DNA of 64,000 nucleotides. Source: Magnaporthiopsis rhizophila. Taxonomy: Eukaryota; Ascomycota; Sordariomycetes; Magnaporthales; Magnaporthaceae. How positions within the stretch are numbered: the stretch's first letter is position 1; the number at the start of each line of letters is the position of its first letter. The stretch is from NCBI GenBank assembly GCA_003049465.1, contig PYSS01000049.1, positions 1-64,000 of the forward strand, read 5' to 3'. Position numbers and translations under genes: made by a program. A model generated the notes under the pieces. It was not told the DNA's origin and did no database searches. It was given only the letters and a program-made list of their open reading frames with translations. Shown here piece after piece: positions 37,291 to 48,650 of the stretch.

Positions 37291-38458
37291 CTAGACGGCA
37301 TACTTCCGAGTCCACTCGCGGGCCGTGTTCTCGTACTGGGCCCTCGCAGTCTTGTACACGTGGGCGATCTCTGGGACCAGGGGATCATCAGGGTTGGGGT
37401 CGGTAAGCATCGAACAGATCGACAGTAGGACTGTAAGTGTGGTGGTCATAGTGTCAGTCGCCGGCTGCAAAACATCGGCTGCCATGTCGTCCTAGGCGGG
37501 GAGCGAAGTGGCGTATCCAATGAACTCGCACGGTGGTACACGTGCTGTGCGTGACCTCCAGCACCAGTTGAAGACCCAAGACGGGACTTACCTTTGGAGA
37601 TGGTCAAAGCAGGACTCCATTGGTCTCGCAGAATGTCGAGGCAGATGCTGCCATTGCTGTTGATGTTGGGGTGGTAGATGCGGGTGGTAAAGTTGACCTT
37701 GGGTGGCTTGAAGGGGTAGTCGGTAGGGAAACGGATCTCCAAGAAGAAAACACCGCCAGCGAAAGGGGAGTCGTTCTAACGAGTCGCAAAACAGCAGACA
37801 TGTCAGATTCATGACGAGCTCAAAACACACATTCGAACAACCGTTGGCGCGCACGAGGCCCCGAGTCAGGGTGGGGAGTCCGACATGCATCGCCGACTAC
37901 GTAGGCTGATGGGGTCAGGGAAAAAAAAAAAAAGCAGTAAACGTACCGGTCCCATGATCGTCGCCTGCCAGTGGAACTATATGGCGGGGAAGAAAACAAG
38001 TCAGTTAAATGTTCTGTTCCAAGGGCCCGATGGCATCGCGACGTAACGACCGAGTGTGGTCTCGTGTGCCGTGTGCCGGGCGTCTCAGCTGAGTCACGAT
38101 AACTCTGGCCAACGTTTTTCATAGGAGGGGTCGGAAGTTGCGGTCGCGCATACCAGGTCCGGGTTGCCAGATGCTGTGTCGACGGGGCCAGCGGAGCATG
38201 ATGAGGGGGGGTCACTGCAATCCGTAGAACGGGCAGATTGTCAGTATTTGCATCGCTCATTCTGGTGATGGAAATGAGGTCATCCTCAGTTGGGCGTCGC
38301 GGCGGCAGGTAGGTGGCGGTGATGGAAATGGCGGACAGCCAACCGCAGTCTGCCCCGTCGCAGGACTGGGAATCATCTGTGGGAAATCGAAGGTCGAGGG
38401 AATCTGCAACGTACCGTCCGAGGTCTTGGAGTTCCTTGTTGATGCGCTTAAGAGCCAT
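37291..38458 (-). CDS. Ubiquitin-conjugating enzyme E2, UBC4/5 type
   Basis: Five exons (38415-38458, 38154-38214, 37947-37976, 37592-37775, 37291-37430) give 152 residues. The start MALKRINKELQDLGRDPPSS, the HPN motif and active cysteine (YHPNINSNGSICLDIL, Cys about 90) and the end REWTRKYAV are those of the Ubc4/Ubc5 class, which passes ubiquitin from E1 to many E3 ligases for turnover of short-lived and damaged proteins. Exon 3 is only 30 nt (FHWQATIMGP). Where relatives read GPVGDDLFHW, this one reads GPVDTASGNPDLFHW, about five extra residues at the end of exon 2. No better donor is visible to remove them. All junctions are GT-AG. Confidence 0.92.
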
Positions 38459-40067
38459 TGTGATGTATGTGGTGGAATCTGCTTGAGATTCAGGCGGTGG
38501 GCGATGGCCGAAGGGTATTTCCCTTCAGAGGTCGACGCGGAGGGAAAAAAGAAAAGAAAGGAAACCGGGCTAAAGAGTTGGAGTGGACAAAGCCAGGTCA
38601 GCGGCAGCCTAGGCAAGCAAGCAGGCGGTGGTCATTGGAAGGAATCAAGCACGGATTCTCGACAGGCACAAGCACCAAGACGGCAGATTGACGAGAACGG
38701 ACAGACAGCAGGCGGGCAGGCGGGCAGGCGGGCAGGCGGGCAGGCGGGCAGGCGGGCAGGCAGGCAGGGCTGGGGCGGAGGACATACTATATCGCGCGCA
38801 AAACGGAGAATGGATAAATCGACGATCGTAACGTGTGCGGTCGAGAGGTTGTGATTATTGTGTCTGTCGGTTTGCAGATGCCAGGTTTGAGTTCGGGTGG
38901 TGGAGGATGGTTTGGGTGGCAGCCAGAGGCTTGAAGGTTTTGAGAAAGCGGACAGCGAGCGAGGGTGGGGCGGGCCCGCCTGGTACGGGTGGCACCAGGC
39001 GTGGTCTGTGCGCCGCTTGTCAGTGACCAGGTTTTGGGCGGCGGCGGCGCCAGCATGGGCGCCTCATTCACGCAGCTAAAGAAGCCCGGCCGGATGCAGC
39101 TGCATTCGCGCCTGACTTCTTTGCGATTCTCGGAATCTGCAACCAGCGGCCAGCCAGGAGACGGGAGCCAGGCAGCACAGCACCGCCACCTCCTCGGCTG
39201 ACAGTTTCCCTTCCATGGGGGACCTAGGGGAGAATCATATTGGCCGCGCGCACAGCCACTCCCAGGCGAGGGCCGTCAGAGACGGGTGCAAGCTTTCAGT
39301 GGCTAGAATGGACGGTCACGGCAATTTCTCAGCTGTTCCAGGAGAACCGTCATCCGTGCAGGCGGGCATTGCGACATTCTGATGAGCCCTTTGGCTTGCC
39401 ACACAGCCTTTGCCACCTCGGCAAAAAGTCTTTTGTTTTCTGACTGCTGCTGTTGCTGACATATGTTGGTGGAAACCCAACGAATCGCCCAAGGAGTCTA
39501 TTTGCCAGACACTTGTCCGAAAATCGGTCAAGGAGAATCGAACAAAAGGGTGGTGCGGCCGCAAAGAGGCAAAGCCGGTGCCTCTGGCTGGCCTGATTCG
39601 GGCGAGTCCTAAGCGCCCTTTCAAGCCTCGCGGCCTGTTGGTGCTGCGGAGGCGCCAGTGCATGTTTCTCGTGGACCGGATACGCACCAATGATTCGCTC
39701 GGCTGGCGGCACTGGAACTCGAGAAAACAATGGGGGCGGGCTGCTGCGACCTTGACATTTTGGCCAACCATCCTATCCAATCACCAAAGGCTACGCCCGC
39801 CGACATGTCGGCCCCTATCTATATTTGAGGGAGGCAGATGCAAGGACTATTCTGATCCATGAACGGATTGCTGGCCGGAATGTTTTGATGCCGCAACTCC
39901 AGCCCGTGCCTACAATTGTGGATACGGGCGCATGTCACAGTGACGGCGGCGGTTGGGCGGAGAGATCGCTCGCGTGCCCGACATTTATTTGTTCGGGCTG
40001 ACGCTTCAATGAGGCACAGGACCCCTATTATTAGATATTCTGGGCAAAAGTCTACGGGTGATGGTTG
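38459..40067. other. Intergenic region between the E2 and glutaryl-CoA dehydrogenase genes
   Basis: It holds the E2 promoter with the 8-bp tandem repeat and the 3' flank of the dehydrogenase gene. Short frames (e.g. 39410-39862) have no domain or splice support. Confidence 0.5.
38708..38769. repeat. GCAGGCGG tandem repeat upstream of the E2 gene
   Basis: Six perfect 8-bp units (38708-38755) and a degenerate end lie about 250 bp upstream of the E2 start codon, in its probable promoter. Copy number is likely to vary between strains. Confidence 0.95.
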
Positions 40068-41513
40068 TCATACAAAAGCCTGGATGCCGGTAATAGCCCG
40101 GCCAAGTATCAGACCTGCAGAATTGTCGAGCCGGTTAATCCGAGCCGTGCTCCGCCGAGTTGGGGGTGTAGACGTTGGGGGAGGGAACTGCTTACTGTGA
40201 ATGTCGCTCTGGCCCTCATACGTCTGGGTGACGTAGAGGTTCGCAACATGTCTGCCGATGTGGTACTCGTCGCTGACGGCGTTGCCGCCAAAGACCTCCT
40301 GCAGGGCTCGCACGTTGCGCAGAGCCCGGTCGCAGTTCTCGCGCTTGACCATGCTGATCATGTCTGGGCTCGCGGCGTCGGCATCCTTGAGCCGCGCGAC
40401 CTGCACCGCCGCCAGCGTGCCGTACGCCGCGTCCGTCGCCGCGTCGGCCAACTTCTTCTGCACCAGCTGGAACGACGCGAGCGGCCGCGCGAACTGCTGC
40501 CTCTCGAGCGCGTACTTCCGCGCCCGCGCCAGGCTGTCCTCCAGCGCGCCCATGACGCCCATCGCGATCCCGAGCCGCGCCGAGTTGAGACACGTGAAGG
40601 GGCCCTTGAGCCCTGCCACCAGCGGCAGCATGTTTTCTTTGGGGACGGGGCAGTCGGTGAGGTGGACCATGCCCGTGATACTCGCCCGCAGCCCCGTCTT
40701 GTTCTTGATCGCCGGTGTTTCCAGAGTCCCCGACGGGCAATGGCTGCGCTCAACTAGGAATCCCCGTATCTTGTTGTCCTCGTCTTTCATCTTGGCCCAT
40801 ATCAACAGTACGTCGGCGATGGGGCTGTTCGTTATCCACGTCTTGGAGCCGCTCAGGTTATAGTAGCCCTGCTTGGTAGGGTGCGGCGACGCAACCGTCT
40901 CCATCGACGCCGGGTCGCTTCCGTGGTTCGGCTCTGTGAGGCCAAAGGCGCCTAAAATCTGGCCCTTGGCCATCTCGGGGAGAAAGCGATCCTTTTGCTC
41001 GGCGCTGCCCCAGTCATTAATAGCGCCCATGACGAGACTTGACTGCACGCTCATCCCGCTGCGATAGCCGCTGTCCACCCGTTCGACCGCTCGTGTAATA
41101 AGCTGGCTCGCTACTGTCGAGACGCCGGCGCAGCCATAGCCGGATATGGTCGCGCCGAGGAGGCCGAGCTCGCCCATTTCGGCCAGGATGGACTTGTCGT
41201 AGCACTCATCGCGATATGCCTCTGTTTATGGTGGCCCGGGATCATCAGCGGTGGCTTCCTTGACAGAATTTCCCCCGGGATATGGATTGTTCAAGTTCTA
41301 CATACGCAAAATCCGTGGCGCAAGACGCTCCTGGCAATATCGCTCTGCTGTTTCGGATATGGCGATTTCCTCGTCGGTAAACAATGATTTGGAGGCCAGG
41401 GGATCTTGCCAGTCGAATTGGGCCGCCTTCTTAGACGAGTAGCACCGCAAGCTCCGACGGGAACAGGCTCCTGTCGAAAACCCGACCAATCTTCTACCGA
41501 GGAGTCGCGACAT
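40068..41513 (-). CDS. Glutaryl-CoA dehydrogenase, mitochondrial
   Basis: Three exons (41306-41513, 40196-41221, 40068-40114) give 426 residues. The enzyme oxidises and decarboxylates glutaryl-CoA to crotonyl-CoA in lysine and tryptophan breakdown, using FAD and passing electrons to ETF. The start (MSRLLGRRLVGFSTG...RCYSSKK) is a mitochondrial presequence. FGLTEPNHGSDPASMETVA and KTWITNSPIADV are acyl-CoA dehydrogenase FAD/substrate motifs. The catalytic Glu is in TYEGQSDIHSLILGRAITG (about residue 405), a glutaryl-CoA dehydrogenase signature. That signature is restored only by removing the last 81-nt intron (GTAAGC...CAG), which is stop-free and in frame. The first junction gives PRILQAYRDE, also family-typical. 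The frame extends upstream only to a TTG, so the ATG at 41513 is the start. Confidence 0.95.
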
Positions 41514-44500
41514 CTTTGGGGACGGCGGGGGCAACTTCTTCTGATTTGCGCTTCTGGCGGACGGTCGAACCAGAGAAATCGGCCCTCCAAACTCGCCGAC
41601 CTATCCCTACACACTGAACCGAAGGCAGCCCACAAATGAGGGGAGCACCACCCGACGACTGACGGAAGCGGGCGAAAACTCGTCACGTGAGGATGCGCAC
41701 ACCCCGACAGTGATGAGGGGGCCTGGTGCACTGTATGGCCGATCAGACAAGGCCAGGACACAAGACACGATTTAGACTTGCTGTCATCCAACGTTCACAT
41801 GTACCAGACTCGACGTCGGCGTGTGGTTTCCGTGGCATGAAGTGCGACGCATCGTATCGTCTTGGAGGAACGGTCCGCTCCACCTCGCCTAATTCTGGAA
41901 GAAGAGATCACTATACTTGGGTGACTCGGACTTAGAGCTACCATGTTAAAATTATTGTTGCTCAATCTCGAATGGCCAGACAAGAGAAGAGTAAACCGCC
42001 CTGAGCTGTCAGCAGCATTAGCTTGGGCATTTGATGATGCGAGCTACATACGATAGGGACCAAACAGCGCTGACCTGCTCGGATCACGTCGGAGCGCAAT
42101 GAATACGACATATTGGGGCTGCTTCTAGATATCCAAGTACCCGGTACCCAGTAGGTATGCATAATTATAAGACAGGAACGGGGTGGTTCCCAACAGCAAT
42201 CTATGTGGAGATATCCTTTTTAAGCAAATTCCCCTGTCTGGAACATGAGTTAATTAGTAACAATCCCATGGCAGCCAGATCGGTTTCCTATACGGAAAGA
42301 CACGACAGTCTCCTGCGGCTCTTGCTTGAATCAGGACGGGAATACCATGTCCTTACCACATTCCGAATCGCAGTACTCCCTGCACCGCCAGGCCGGCCCG
42401 GGCTCTCTCGGCCGCCGAGGGAGCGCAGGGGAACCAAGACGGCTCGCTTGGGCATGGATACGCAGTGCATATATTTGCATCACTGTATTCGCTTTTGGCT
42501 ATCCTACATGAATAGTAAGCGACAAAAGCACCAGCCGTCCGAGGCACTTGGCTGATTTGCAATTGTGCCAAACTGCATCAGCGCGTAACCATCATCTTGA
42601 GCCTGTGTATGGGTATCCCAGACAGTAAATGGGATCGCTGGGGGCAGCATGTATGTTTCTCGTCTTTTTGGCCGCTTCCAGAAGACTTCCTTGATATTTA
42701 GTAAGCGGGAAGTCCTTCCGCGCTTGCCCGGCCACGGAGGGTCCCAGACATGGAAAAGCAAATGGCCGGAACTCGAACCATGAAAGTGCGGCGCATGGAG
42801 GTCGGCAACACGGCACTGACCATGCACCGGTGGCAATCGGGGAGTGTTTTCCTTGATAAACAAATGTACCGTGGCATCCTAGATCGCCAAGATGGGATCG
42901 GGCCAGACGACAAGGGAAATTAGTCCACAGCCAGGTGGTTTCTTCCGAAATAAGCAGCGCAGCACTCGTTGCGGCTCCGACAGGAAATACCTGGGCTTGG
43001 CTGGTGTCCAAATGTTTCACACTGGGTGGGAGGTCACGAAACCTGGTATGGATATACACATAAATTATTACGTACATGGGCCCTGTCCATACCGGCCGGA
43101 AACTCCCATGGAAGTTCCAAGCCCTGGGCGAGCGCCTGGCGGCTCCAGTTCTCGTTCCACCAACAAACAAACAGGTGGGCACACGTGGGCCAAATGAGGC
43201 ATCACCACCGGCGGATAATTTTCGCACCAAGGCGGTCAGCCATCCTCGCGGCGCCACTCAGTGCACGGGTAACAGATGCATCATGCAGCTTTCAGGGGGT
43301 CCCGGCAGACCTGCGCGCCCGCGGCCGCGAGATGTCCCGGCTGATGTCTGGACGGGCGGCGGCGTCTTGGGGAGAGTGTTGATAGACATATAGGATATTT
43401 TTGAATGGGCTGGCGTCGCGTGTCAAGCAAGCATCGCCCGAAGGGGTGGCAGGACGGCAGGCGTGAACACAAATTTGGGTTGTGGAGGCGCGGAGGGAGC
43501 CATAAGTGACTGATAGAAGAATAAGAAAATAATAAAGGGTGTGGGAGTAATGGTATGGACAAGATCCAGCCCTGTGGGTGTGCAGCGGGTATGGTAGGGT
43601 AGGGAAGGACATGGCTGGACGAATAAACGCGAAGGCATACACACTTGTTCCCTGCGAAACGCTTGCTTCGTGATCCCATGCCGAGGTAAGCTTTGCATTT
43701 GGCAACCTAGCGGCAAGTCTGCTGGATTACGTGATGATTTGAGTTGGTCTGTCTGTGTCAGGTGTGACTGACTGCCCGGCGGCTACGAAGGAAGTTTTTG
43801 GCGGCGTATTATGTGGCTAGATGGGCCAACCGAGGCCAGGCCAGGGCAGGAAGATGCAGTAGGTCGATAGATAGGAATCTTGGCAATTCGGGCCAAGGGC
43901 GCTTCTCTTGCTTGTGCCTATCAGCACGCAACGCATCGGCGCGTGGCGTTCTTGAATGGTCCAGTGCAACGCTCTGCCAGCATTGTGACGGCTCCGTCCT
44001 GGCGGGTTGCAAAGACGAGCCGCGCCGACGGCCCAAAATTAGAGATTTGCTGGCTTGGCGAACGCGCAGCGCCGATCACCAGGGAACGACGGCCAAGGAT
44101 GATGGAGATCGAGTGCCAAACCCAGCTCGTCGCAGCAGACCGGACGGACGGCCATACCTTGCGAGCCCGTCGGGGTGAAGCTGCCGCCAGCGAGAAAGGG
44201 GTAACTGGAGTCGGGTGTGCAGGTGTTCCAGGTGGGGCAATAGCCAAATCCCATCAACCAATCGCGCCTTGTTCTATAAGGCTGAGAAAATATGGGGGTA
44301 GGTAGCAATGCAATTGACGGATGCAAGGTCAAAAGGCCAAAGATATCTTCTCTCAGGTGAAAACAGCACGTTCGAACACCAGAATCGTATGGTGGACGAG
44401 GGTTGGTCACGGCCGCTGGCGTGTCGATGGCGACGGGCGGAGCGAGTTGAATGATGGGGAGCGCGCAGGGCACGAATGGGCGGGCGCATTGCCCGCCGTC

Positions 44501-46676
44501 GAAGCGCGACTGGACAAGATCTCCCGATCAGTTACAGATGGTTTCGCTCAAGGATTCTGACACAAAGGTTCCGCCGCTGCCAGCCAATCGAAATGTCCAA
44601 GTAGGCACGATATGTGGGGCCATTGGTTTGACATCCGAGCCCCGCCGTTAGGGATAGGACTCTGGGCCTGGGCCGGCCCATCCTAGCCGCGGGCGCTCGT
44701 GGTTGCTGGACTTTCCTGCACTCTCGGTTGACGGCGCCATCCCTCGCACCCGATGGGAGGATGGGAAACTTCCCGCTAAAAGGGGACATTGTGCTGGGAA
44801 TGTGATGCACAGACGTCCACGCCGTTTTGGCACTCCATGTCGGGATCGAAAAATCGCACCATTCCCCACATCTCCCCCCCGGCAAACGGGTCGATCATTC
44901 CTGAGCCATCTGGACCTTGCAGGCTTCAGCTTCGTCTGGGCTCCGCCGTGGCTTCTGCGATCGTGGGCGGCAGCCGCGCGCAGAGGAGGCTGTCCAGCAG
45001 CAGGACACTGGGCCGAACAATAGGCAGCCAGCGCGAGCCCAAATGTGTGTGTGTGCTTGTTGCCCAGCTGCGCCTGTGTCTCGGCTGTTGGCCGCTCCGT
45101 CAGTCTGCATGTCCTGGCGCTGATAATGTCCTCGATGCTGTTGAAAGACGGTCAGCACCAGCTGGGTACCTATCGTCTCGTTGTAGGGACACTGGTGTGC
45201 TCGGTTGAAACCAAGATGCCGCCGCGAGAATGGATCAAAAGTAATGGTCTCCTGAGCCGACAACCCAACGTGGCTCAATGAAGAGACAAACCCAACATGA
45301 AAGTAAGGCTTACCAATACCCTATCCCCAAGCTCAAATGCCGCTGGGGCTGCGACGGCCCACACCACCTGCAACCTACCCGCCCGAGAGACCCTCTTTTG
45401 TTTCGAGTCTCATCCATTCTTCTTCCTTTTGGCCTGTCCATCGATCCACGGTCGGGCCACACCCTGCCCCCTTTTTCTGGCCAGCCCGGCATCTTCGTTC
45501 AGTTGGACGACGACACCTGGGAATGGCTTTCGCGCCTTTCTGCTTTTGATCGTCCCATTCTAGATTCCCTGTCTAGCTGTCGCTCCCCAACCAGCAGCTT
45601 ACAGAACTCTCACTCAAAGGCGCCCTTGACCCTGCGCTTTTGGTTTTGGACTCCGCTCGAATATTCGATGCGTCGGTTCCGGTTTGTAGGCGCACGTTAC
45701 GGCTGTTAGCCTGCGAACTAGGTGGGCGCCTTCCATGTATCAGTTCTAATTCCAGATTGTCTTGCTGTCTCTCTCCCTTCCTCTCCCGCCCTCTCTCTCT
45801 TTCTCTCGTTCTCGTAGAAACATTCGGCAGGTCCCTCCGCATAGCGTCCCGGTCCCGCAAGCCCTGCTCCCTTGTAGTGGGCATCCAGCTCCGAACCAAA
45901 GCGCTACGCTGCCGCCGGTCGGCGCAGGCAAAACACTTTATTGGCAGCGCAGGTAGTGCAGCGGGTCCAAGGGTATGGGCGCAAAAAAAAAAAGAAAAAA
46001 GAGAGAGAGAAAAAAAAAAACCATTCTATCTATCTATGTCGTGTTTCCGACCCTAACGTGTCTTGGCATCCGGCCTGATCACCGCCCCTGGTCGTTCCAC
46101 ACCCCCACCTTTCCCTTCCAAGGAGGCCCAGTGGTCAGTCTCCTCGCCCGTTCCCTTCTTACACGGACGATCTCCCACCACCAAAATCTGCCCGCTTTCT
46201 TTTTCTCCTTTCCCTCCTGTTGGTGCTCCGTGTCCGAGTTGTTTGCTGACAGTTCCCACGCCGCCTGCTCACGGCAAATTCGCAGGTCACGATTTGCGCT
46301 CATTTTTTTGTTTTGTTCTCTTGTTACTTCCCTTCTCTTCTGGTGTCGTCCTGCTACCTCCTCCTTTTCGTTTCCCTCCTTTGACGACGCCGTTCAGCAG
46401 GCTCTGAATACCGATTCCATCTAGTTGCGACGCGACGACTTCTTTAATACCGACGCCCGATAATATTGTGAGACGCAGGGGGAAGAGATAAAGAGGAGGA
46501 CACTCCAAGCCATCGGCTCCGACACCGACATCGAAACCGACTTGAGGCTTTTTGCGGAATTCCATCGGGGTAATTCAAAAGGGGTCGACCTGTCGACGGA
46601 CACGCGGTCCGGGTTGAGACCTTGTTGAACATCGACCCGAATCAGACACCGATCGAGCGTCCGCAGACAGCCCACC
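41514..46676. other. Divergent intergenic region between glutaryl-CoA dehydrogenase and noxB
   Basis: About 5.2 kb separates two divergently transcribed genes. No convincing gene is seen; the longest frame (42592-43257, minus) begins at a GTG and has no known domain. The last 1.3 kb before noxB is pyrimidine-rich (e.g. 45770-45830), typical of a fungal promoter and long leader. Confidence 0.5.
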
Positions 46677-48650
46677 ATGTCGGGATACCGGGACAGCTAT
46701 GGTTCCGCAAAGGAACAGTCGGAGCGAGCAAGATGGACGCCGCTGACGAGGATGTTGTTGTCGGGCGAAATGACCCAGGAGAGGCAAAAGGAGCTTACCC
46801 CGAGGGAAAAGTTCGACCGGTGGATGGTCAACGAAGGATACCGTCGATTGTACGCCACCCCCCTCCATTTCAAAAATCGCCATGGGCGCCGTCGACGGAT
46901 CGGCGCAGTGGCTTGCGTCTCGCGATTGTTTCGTGAGCTAACAATCGGGATAGCTTCGTCTTTGTCTTCATGATCTTGCATGCCCTGATTTTTGCCTTTG
47001 CTTTCGTCAACTATGCCGTCAAGGACAGTCTACAGAAGACGAGAGACATGCTGGGTCCGACCTTCATGATTGCCAGGCAAGTTAACACTTCCACTGACCC
47101 GCCGCCTTGAAGGGGCCGTCCTGACTGACATGTTTGCTCTGGCCCGATCGACCAACAGATCTGCCGCTCTGGTGCTGCATTTCGACGTTGCCATGGTTCT
47201 CTTCCCAGTCTGCCGAACATTCATCTCGCTCGCCCGCCAGACGCCACTCAACGGCATCATCCAGTTCGATAAGAACATCACCTTTCACATCACCACGGCG
47301 TGGTCTATCGTTTTCTTCAGCTGGGTCCACACGATTGCGCACTGGAACAACTTCGCCCAGGTCGCGGCCCAGTACAACCTCGGCATCTACGGATGGCTGC
47401 TCGCCAACTTCGTCTCGGGCCCCGGCTGGACGGGGTACGTCATGCTGATCGCGCTGATGGGCATGGTATTCACCTCGGTCGAGAAGCCCCGCCGCGCCAA
47501 CTACGAGCGCTTCTGGTACACGCACCACATGTTCATCGTCTTCTTCTTCTTCTGGTCCATCCATGGCGCCTTCTGCATGATCCAGCCTGACTTCGCCCCG
47601 TTCTGCATGTCCTTCGGCACCTCGGCCATTGGTGTCTTCTGGCAGTTCTGGATGTACGGCGGCTTCGTCTACCTGGCCGAGCGTGTCGCCCGTGAGATTC
47701 GCGGCAAGCACAACACGTACGTCTCCAAGGTCATCCAGCACCCCAGCAACGTGTGCGAGATTCAGATCAAGAAGGAGCACACCAAGACCCGCGCCGGTCA
47801 GTACATCTTCTTCTGCTGCCCCGCCGTCTCGGTCTGGCAGTACCACCCCTTCACGCTCACCAGCGCCCCCGAGGAGGACTACATCTCGATCCACATGCGT
47901 GTTGTTGGCGACTTCACTCGTAGCGTCTCCAAGGCTCTGGGCTGCGACTGGGACAAGAAGAGCGGCTCGTCCACCGTCGTTGGTGTCAACGGCGAGAACC
48001 CGGATGTCGACCCGGCTCTGAAGCGGGTGCTCCCCCGCGTCTACGTTGACGGTCCCTTCGGCTCCGCTTCCGAGGACGTGTTCAAGTACGAGGTCGCCGT
48101 GCTCTGCGGTGCCGGTATCGGTGTTACGCCTTTCGCCTCCATCCTCAAGTCCATCTGGTACCGCATGAACTACCCCCAGAAGAAGACTCGCCTGAGCAAG
48201 GTCTACTTCTTCTGGATTTGCCGTGACTTTGGCTCGTTCGAGTGGTTCCGTTCTCTGCTGCTGGCCATTGAGGCTCAGGACGTCGACAACCGCATCGAGA
48301 TCCACGCCTACCTGACCGCCAAGATCAAGGCCGACGACGCGACTAACATCATGATCAACGACGCCAACGCCGACAAGGACACCATCACTGGTCTGCGTGC
48401 GCCGACCAACTTCGGCAGGCCCAACTGGGACATGATCTTCAGGGGTATCAGGAAACTGCACACGCCTTCCGAGGCTGGTGTTTTCTTCTGTGGTCCCAAG
48501 GGTCTGGGTAGCACACTGCACATCTTTTGCAATAAGTATACTGAGCCTGAGTAAGTTCTTCACCTCCGATTGCTGCTGCGATGAACCGCGAGCTAACCTA
48601 ACGGCACATCTTCCAGCTTCGCATTTGTCTGGGGCAAGGAGAACTTCTAA
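46677..48650 (+). CDS. noxB: NADPH oxidase NoxB (Nox2 class)
   Basis: Four exons (46677-46849, 46954-47076, 47159-48550, 48617-48650) give 573 residues. This membrane flavocytochrome moves electrons from NADPH across the membrane to oxygen, making superoxide for signalling in fungal development and infection structures. Transmembrane helices carry the haem histidines (LVLHFDVAM, WVHTIAHWNNF, FWYTHHMFIVFF). The FAD site is HPFTLTSAPEEDYISIHM and the NADPH site CGAGIGVTPFASILKSIWYR. The end is the Nox signature VWGKENF, encoded by the 34-nt last exon. The extended N-terminus (MSGYRDSYGSAKEQSERARW) points to NoxB rather than NoxA. Intron 2 uses a GC donor (GCAAGT...CAG), and intron 1 has a clear GCTAAC branch site. 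Confidence 0.94.

Noticed and set aside
42760..42860. Possible tRNA on the minus strand (GGTTCGAGT B-box)
   Set aside because: The D-arm and acceptor stem do not form.
42592..43257. 221-residue minus-strand frame upstream of noxB
   Set aside because: Begins at GTG, no recognisable domain, no clear codon bias.
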